Below are positions 59,776 through 64,000 of a stretch of DNA of 64,000 nucleotides, piece after piece (position 1 is the stretch's first letter; every line of letters begins with the position of its first letter). Origin of the DNA: Limivicinus sp963617275 (lineage in GTDB: Bacteria; Bacillota; Clostridia; Oscillospirales; Oscillospiraceae); the NCBI GenBank assembly GCA_963617275.1, contig CAVENX010000004.1:62001-126000 (forward strand), read 5' to 3'. The notes beneath the pieces were generated by a model, which searched no databases, was not told the origin of the DNA, and worked only from the letters and a program-made list of their open reading frames with translations. Both the position numbers and the translations under genes were made by a program.

Positions 59776-60773
59776 CAGATCTCCCTCCCTTCAAGGCTTT
59801 TGCGCGCCGCGGTGCGCTGAACCAGCACGTTGATGATAACCGACAGCAGTATTATCCCGCCCTTGAGCGCCTGCTGCCAGAAGGGATTTATGCCCACCAT
59901 GCTCAGCGATTTGCTTATCACCGCAATGGTAAGCCCGCCGAGCAGCACCCCAAGCGCGCTGCCCTGACCGCCGTTGAGGCTGACACCGCCGATGACGCAG
60001 GCAGCGATAACGTCCATTTCCGCGCCGAGAGCCATATTATTCTGCGCAGAGGCGTAGTAGCCGGTGTACATCGACCCGCACAGACCGCAGATACCGCCGT
60101 TTATCGTGTAGACAAGGATTTTTATCCTGTCGATCTTTATGCCCGAGATCTCGGCGGCAGCGGCATTGGAGCCGACGGCGTATATTTTCCTGCCGAATGT
60201 CGTCCACCTGAGGAAGACGAAGAACACCGCAAAGACGGTCACGGTTATCCAGATGAGGTGATTTATGCCCAGAAACGTGCTCTGCGCAAAGTCCTTGAAA
60301 TCGTCGAGCATATAAGCTACGCCGACCCATGTGGAGTCGGAGACTATATAGGTAAGTCCGCGGTATATGTACATGAAGCCCAGCGTTGCGATAATGGGGA
60401 TGACCTTGCCCTTTGCGATCACAAGACCTATGATAAGCCCGCAGAGAAGCCCAATGCCCGTCGATACCGCGTAAACCGTTATACCGTACTGGACAAGGCC
60501 GTTTTTCATGAGCTGGCAGGCGGACATCCCGCTCAGTGCAAGTATCGCGCCGACGGAGATGTCTATGCCGCCGATCAGCAGCACAAGCATCATTCCGAAC
60601 GCCATGACCATTGTATACGCGTAATTCTTGAGTATGCCGTTTATGACGTTTGCCGTGAGAAACTGGCTGTTTCTCAGCTGTATCGCAAAGCACAGCAGGA
60701 TCAGTACGAAAAGAAGGCTCGTCTCACGCTGACGCAGCAGCGCGCCAAGCCTGCTGCCGGTTCTGTTTTTCAT
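59775..60773 (-). CDS. rhaP: Rhamnose ABC importer permease 1
   Basis: The ATG at 60773 overlaps the ATPase TGA (TGATG); a GTG one codon earlier is less likely. The 332-residue protein is a second RbsC-type permease with LLIGGIDISVGAILALSGMS and AVGSNAAAAEISGIKIDRIK. Two distinct permeases are typical of the RhaSTPQ system. Confidence 0.85.
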   Translation of the reverse strand: MKNRTGSRLGALLRQRETSLLFVLILLCFAIQLRNSQFLTANVINGILKNYAYTMVMAFGMMLVLLIGGIDISVGAILALSGMSACQLMKNGLVQYGITVYAVSTGIGLLCGLIIGLVIAKGKVIPIIATLGFMYIYRGLTYIVSDSTWVGVAYMLDDFKDFAQSTFLGINHLIWITVTVFAVFFVFLRWTTFGRKIYAVGSNAAAAEISGIKIDRIKILVYTINGGICGLCGSMYTGYYASAQNNMALGAEMDVIAACVIGGVSLNGGQGSALGVLLGGLTIAVISKSLSMVGINPFWQQALKGGIILLSVIINVLVQRTAARKSLEGREI

Positions 60774-62275
60774 CACTGCGCCCCCTTATGCTGCTTTGCC
60801 ATTGCAAGCTCAAGTATTTTTTCCTGCGTCGCCTCGTCCCTCGAAAGCTCACCCGTGACGCGCCCCTCGCACATCACGACGATCCTGTCGGCAAGCCCCA
60901 GCATCTCCGGCATTTCGGAAGAGATGAGGATTATCGCGTAGCCCTGCTGCGCAAGCTCTCCAAGGATCTCGTAGACGGCGGCCTTTGCGCCCACGTCCAC
61001 GCCCTTTGTCGGCTCGTCAAGGATCATAAGCCTGAAATCGGAGCCCAGCGCCTTCGCCACAACCACCTTCTGCTGGTTGCCGCCGGAAAGGCTCGACGCC
61101 TTGTCAAACACGCTGACCGCCTTTGTATCCACCCTTTCGGCAAGTGCCTTCGCGCTTTCGTTTTCGCGCTTGGTGTCTATGAACATCCGTTTCTTGAAAC
61201 GCTTGAGTTCCGTCAGGGTTATGTTTCTGCCGATGCCCCAGTCAAGGATAAGTCCCTGTATCTGCCTGTCCTCGGGCAGAAGACCTATGCCGAGCTTCAG
61301 CGCGTCGCTGGGACAGGTTATTTTTACTTCCTTTCCCTCCACATAGATTTTTCCGGACGTCGCTTTCTCGATGCCGTAGATGACCTGTGCGACCTCCGTG
61401 CGCCGTGCGCCGACAAGCCCGGTAAGGCCGAGTATCTCCCCGGCGCGGACGTCAAAAGTGACGTCCCTGAAATATCCGGTGCGGGAAAGGTTTTCGACTC
61501 TCAGCACCTCTTCGCCCTTTTCGACCTCCGGCTTCGGGAAAAGTTCGGAAATGTCGCGGCCGACCATCGCTTTTATAAGCTCGCCGTTCGTAATGGCGTT
61601 CACGTCGTATGTACCGATATATTTCGCGTCCCTGAAAACCGTCACTCTCTGCGCCAGTGCGTACATATCCTCAAAGCGGTGCGAGATGAATATAACGGAC
61701 GCGCCCTCCTGCGCAAGCTTTTTCGTGATCCTGTACAGCTCCTCGGATTCGCGCTTTGTAAGCGCGGCCGTCGGTTCGTCCATTATGATGATTCGCGCCT
61801 TCATCGAAAGCGCCTTGGCGATCTCGACCAGTTGCTGCTGCGCGACCGACAGATCGCCCATCACCATTCGGGAGTCAAAGTCGGCGTTCAGCTCCTTCAG
61901 CAGCGCGTCGGATTCCTGATACATCTGCTTCCACTGTATGAAGCCGCGCCGCACCTTCTCGTGACCCATAAATATGTTTTCCGCAACGGTCAGATGCGGA
62001 TACGCGGTGACGTGCTGATAAATGGCGGCGATGCCCGCCCTCTGAGCCTCCAGCGTATCCCTGAATACGACCTTTTCCCCGTCGAGATACATTTCGCCGC
62101 CGTCGGCCTGATGCACGCCCGTAATGACCTTGATGAATGTGGATTTTCCCGCGCCGTTTTCACCCATCAGCGCGTGTATTTCGCCCTTTTTTAGCTCAAA
62201 TTGAACATTGTCGAGGGCTTTGACGCCCGGAAAAATTTTGGTTATCCCTTTCAGCTCCAGAACCGTTTCCGCCAA
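60773..62275 (-). CDS. rhaT: Rhamnose ABC importer ATPase (two domains)
   Basis: I place the start at TTG 62275 (AETVLELKGITKIFPGVKAL) because GGGAGG lies 9 nt upstream; the frame's earlier GTG (62314) has no ribosome site. The 500 residues hold two ABC domains: ALMGENGAGKSTFIKVITGV, LSVAQQQLVEIAKALS and MDEPTAALT, then LTGLVGARRTEVAQVIYGIE, LSGGNQQKVVVAKALG and LDEPTKGVD. It is RhaT/RbsA-type and drives rhamnose import. It is the first gene of the operon. Confidence 0.9.
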   Translation of the reverse strand: MAETVLELKGITKIFPGVKALDNVQFELKKGEIHALMGENGAGKSTFIKVITGVHQADGGEMYLDGEKVVFRDTLEAQRAGIAAIYQHVTAYPHLTVAENIFMGHEKVRRGFIQWKQMYQESDALLKELNADFDSRMVMGDLSVAQQQLVEIAKALSMKARIIIMDEPTAALTKRESEELYRITKKLAQEGASVIFISHRFEDMYALAQRVTVFRDAKYIGTYDVNAITNGELIKAMVGRDISELFPKPEVEKGEEVLRVENLSRTGYFRDVTFDVRAGEILGLTGLVGARRTEVAQVIYGIEKATSGKIYVEGKEVKITCPSDALKLGIGLLPEDRQIQGLILDWGIGRNITLTELKRFKKRMFIDTKRENESAKALAERVDTKAVSVFDKASSLSGGNQQKVVVAKALGSDFRLMILDEPTKGVDVGAKAAVYEILGELAQQGYAIILISSEMPEMLGLADRIVVMCEGRVTGELSRDEATQEKILELAMAKQHKGAQ

Positions 62276-62363
62276 GTCTATCCCGCCTCCCGCTTTTTTA
62301 ATGAGGTATCTCACAATCTTGACATTTGCCGCTGCGTATCGCCGTGAAAGAACTGCCGCGCTT

Positions 62364-62377
62364 TGGAAGCGCTTCCC
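62364..62377. promoter_or_regulatory. cre-like catabolite control site in the rhamnose promoter region
   Basis: TGGAAGCGCTTCCC contains the palindrome GGAAGCGCTTCC and matches the cre pattern TGWAANCGNTNWCA except at a few positions. It lies about 90 bp upstream of the rhaT start in the 408-bp divergent region 62276-62683. No gene was seen in that region. Confidence 0.5.
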
Positions 62378-62576
62378 GGATACCCGGCGTTTTGTGTCTC
62401 ATTCAGTGTACTTTTTCTGAAATACGCATGATATTCCCGTAAAATTCGCATTTTTTCGTCAGAAAAAATTCTCGTTCCGCCAGCCGGTGTATCTGACGCG
62501 GACTTTTTCCGTGAAAGCAACCGTTTTCGTGCTTTTGTTAAAATGCACAAAATATGCGCTTTATTTTTGTTGAGTA

Positions 62577-62605
62577 TTGCATTGCTGCCTGTCATTTTGT
62601 ATAAT
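62577..62605 (+). promoter_or_regulatory. Promoter of the AraC-family gene
   Basis: TTGCAT (62577-62582) and TATAAT (62600-62605), 17-bp spacer, about 75 nt before the start codon. Confidence 0.65.
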
Positions 62606-62683
62606 AACATTATTCTCCATACTATGCGATGAACTTTCTTGCGGATTTTTTGCACTATCTTGACATCAGGAAGGAGCAAACGG

Positions 62684-63592
62684 ATGGAAAAGAGCCTGAA
62701 ATACGAGCTGGATCTTGACCCCCGCTCGCGCTGGAACATGATCTCCGCGACGATGAACGCGAAAGCGAATCTTCTCTATATGCAGGAGGTCGGCGACTTT
62801 ATCGCGGGAAAAAATTATTTTACCACGCGTGAGGGCTTTGACTCATACCTCATTAAGATCACCGTGTCCGGCTGCGGCATACTGCGCTACGAGGGCGGCG
62901 AATATCTCGTCCCCGTGGGCAAATTTTACTGGATCGACTGCCGCAAATGGCACGACTACCGCACCTCCGGTGAGGATTGGCATGTGCTGTGGGTGCATTT
63001 TTACGGCGCAGCGGCGAAATATTACTACGAGCTGTTCCTTGCGAACAACGGCGGCAAGCCGCTCGGCACTCTGCCTGTCGGTTCGCCCGCATACCCGTTC
63101 ATGCACTCGCTGCTCGACCTCGACCCGGACAGGATGAGCCAGCAGGAGCTTGACATACGCGCCGCGACGCTTCTCGGCCGGCTTTTAGAGGAATGTATAC
63201 TTTGCGCCGCAGGCAGCCGCAGAGGAGCGGACGTTCCGGAGGTGCTGCGCAGTGTGCAGCTGTATCTGGAGGAAAATTTCCGCCGCAGAATCACGCTTGA
63301 CAGTCTCGGTACGCTTTTTTCCATGAATCCCTGCTATCTTCAGAAGCAGTTCAAGCGTTACTTCGGGCAGTCGCCCACGGAGTACCTCATATATCTGCGT
63401 ATGACTCATGCAAAGGAGCTTATGCGCACGACACATATGTCCATCGGTGAGATATCCGAGCAGTGCGGCATTGAAAACATCAGCTATTTCACCCGCCTTT
63501 TCAAGGCGCAGGAGGCTCTTACGCCGCAGGAATACCGCAAGCTCTGGCCCATCGTCGCGGGAGTGAAGGGCTCTCACAACATTCTGGGCTGA
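62684..63592 (+). CDS. AraC-family regulator of the rhamnose operon
   Basis: The ATG at 62684 (MEKSLKYELDLDPRSRWNMI) follows AGGAAGGAG. The 302-residue protein has an N-terminal cupin-like sugar-binding domain (GGEYLVPVGKFYWIDCRKWH, WHVLWVHFYGAA). A C-terminal pair of helix-turn-helices follows: LGTLFSMNPCYLQKQFKRYF then GQSPTEYLIYLR, and SIGEISEQCGIENISYFTRL. It is divergent from the rhamnose genes and is probably their rhamnose-responsive activator. Confidence 0.9.
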   Translation: MEKSLKYELDLDPRSRWNMISATMNAKANLLYMQEVGDFIAGKNYFTTREGFDSYLIKITVSGCGILRYEGGEYLVPVGKFYWIDCRKWHDYRTSGEDWHVLWVHFYGAAAKYYYELFLANNGGKPLGTLPVGSPAYPFMHSLLDLDPDRMSQQELDIRAATLLGRLLEECILCAAGSRRGADVPEVLRSVQLYLEENFRRRITLDSLGTLFSMNPCYLQKQFKRYFGQSPTEYLIYLRMTHAKELMRTTHMSIGEISEQCGIENISYFTRLFKAQEALTPQEYRKLWPIVAGVKGSHNILG

Positions 63593-63676
63593 TCGCCGCG
63601 CACCGCGCTTGCCCATAGTATAAGCAAAAGGAACCGCGCAAAACGTAAAATCCGCACGATTCCTTTAATTTAGAGT

Positions 63677-63700
63677 GTCAAAGAAGCTTGAGGTTCTTTG
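63677..63700 (+). repeat. Dispersed GTCAAA hairpin
   Basis: GTCAAAGAAGCTTGAGGTTCTTTG followed by CAAGCCGG, an imperfect member of the short hairpin family. A second stem AAGCCGG/CCGGCTT (63702-63721) follows and can terminate the minus-strand gene at 63720. Confidence 0.55.
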
Positions 63701-63719
63701 CAAGCCGGGTTTCTCCGGC

Positions 63720-64000
63720 TTACTGTTTCCCGTCCTTCTGGCAGGCCTTTACTATGAGCAGCACAGGCGCGCACAGCACACCGGCGATCGGCCAGACTAT
63801 CCATGTCCGCTCCCAATCCATGGTGATAAAGCTCCACGCAAAGTAGACGGTGAGCGCAAGACCCCAGAATATGGAGTTTGCCGCGGCAAGCCCCTTGTTC
63901 AGCTTTCTGTCCTTCCGGTACTCGCCCTCCTGCAAAAGTTGCTTATAGCCGGACATAACGGTGCTGACGCGCACTATCATATATACCCCCGCGGCGACGA
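63720..64000 (-). CDS. C-terminal membrane part of a regulator-like protein (partial)
   Basis: The frame is open to the right edge; an internal Met at 63980 is preceded by in-frame codons (VAAGVY), so the start lies beyond 64000. The visible 93 residues have a helix (VYMIVRVSTVMSGYKQLL), a charged loop EGEYRKDRKLNKG, and two more helices (GLALTVYFAWSFIT, TWIVWPIAGVLCAPVLLIVK). This resembles the membrane tail of XRE regulators with permease-like C-termini; the DNA-binding part is not visible. Confidence 0.5.
   Translation of the reverse strand, partial: VAAGVYMIVRVSTVMSGYKQLLQEGEYRKDRKLNKGLAAANSIFWGLALTVYFAWSFITMDWERTWIVWPIAGVLCAPVLLIVKACQKDGKQ

Noticed and set aside
1..64000. tRNA, rRNA, complete prophage or intact insertion sequence
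   Set aside because: No clover-leaf-like or rRNA-like stretches, phage structural genes or transposase frames were seen on either strand.

Overview
The window looks like a chromosomal segment of a moderately GC-rich, low-oxygen Firmicute, most likely a gut Clostridium-type bacterium of the Oscillospiraceae/Ruminococcaceae kind. The reasons are consensus sigma-A promoters (TTGACA-17-TATAAT), strong AGGAGG-type ribosome sites, an S-box (SAM-I) riboswitch, an L10 leader, spo0A, a ypeB germination gene, a hup-rqcP pair, ECF and TRAP-TAXI transporters and a molybdenum hydroxylase. Species is not determinable by eye. No rRNA, tRNA, CRISPR array or intact transposase was seen.

Layout. 1-2.6 kb is the edge of a decayed mobile element: the end of a MerR-type regulator, a ParB remnant, a 12-codon stub of an XRE regulator with its promoter and operator still intact, an alpha/beta hydrolase, a truncated SirTM-type sirtuin and three TGCACC repeats. 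2.7-4.8 kb holds a marR gene divergent from a sodium:solute symporter, with a long palindrome over the promoters. 4.9-8.1 kb is a five-gene minus-strand operon (zinc-ribbon protein, P-loop NTPase, Crp/Fnr regulator, ThiF/HesA-like E1 enzyme, cysteine-less NifU/IscU-like protein). 8.4-14.9 kb is a minus-strand molybdenum hydroxylase operon (2Fe-2S, molybdopterin and FAD subunits, then an MFS carrier). Its FAD subunit carries a whole GltD-type NAD(P)H oxidoreductase module inserted in the middle. 15.0-18.9 kb has an FkbM methyltransferase, a second SAM methyltransferase, a small unknown protein and an FGGY kinase.

18.9-23.3 kb is bracketed by two inverted copies of a ~190-bp modular hairpin element. 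Between them lie spo0A (phosphoacceptor Asp replaced by Glu), a secreted barnase-type ribonuclease, a SAM-I riboswitch, metK and a UPF0397 ECF substrate-binding component. 23.3-25.8 kb supplies the ECF ATPase and T component. 25.9-28.4 kb is an MBOAT/AlgI O-acyltransferase with its SGNH/AlgX-like partner. 28.5-29.6 kb is the L10 leader with rplJ and rplL. 29.7-34.0 kb is a LysR regulator divergent from a TRAP-TAXI uptake system. 34.2-43.5 kb has an LCP ligase, a ROK regulator, a D-cysteine desulfhydrase-like enzyme, a family-1 sugar ABC importer and a HAD phosphatase. 43.7-53.1 kb carries a COG2509-type FAD enzyme, a SpoVB/YabM-like flippase, hup, rqcP, ypeB, gltX, trpS and a WecA/TagO-like transferase. 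53.2-63.6 kb is a complete L-rhamnose regulon: RhaSTPQ-type ABC importer, mutarotase, isomerase, class II aldolase and rhamnulokinase, divergent from an AraC activator. The last gene runs off the right edge.

How it works together. The molybdenum hydroxylase operon and the methyltransferase at 16.1-16.7 kb share a 16-bp Crp-like palindrome at exactly the same distance from their -35 boxes, and a Crp/Fnr regulator lies in the adjacent accessory operon; they may form one regulon. The most unusual items are the two hairpin elements, each flanked by a duplicated hairpin; the Spo0A receiver lacking its phosphorylated Asp; the GltD-in-CoxM fusion; and the secreted barnase with no barstar gene beside it.
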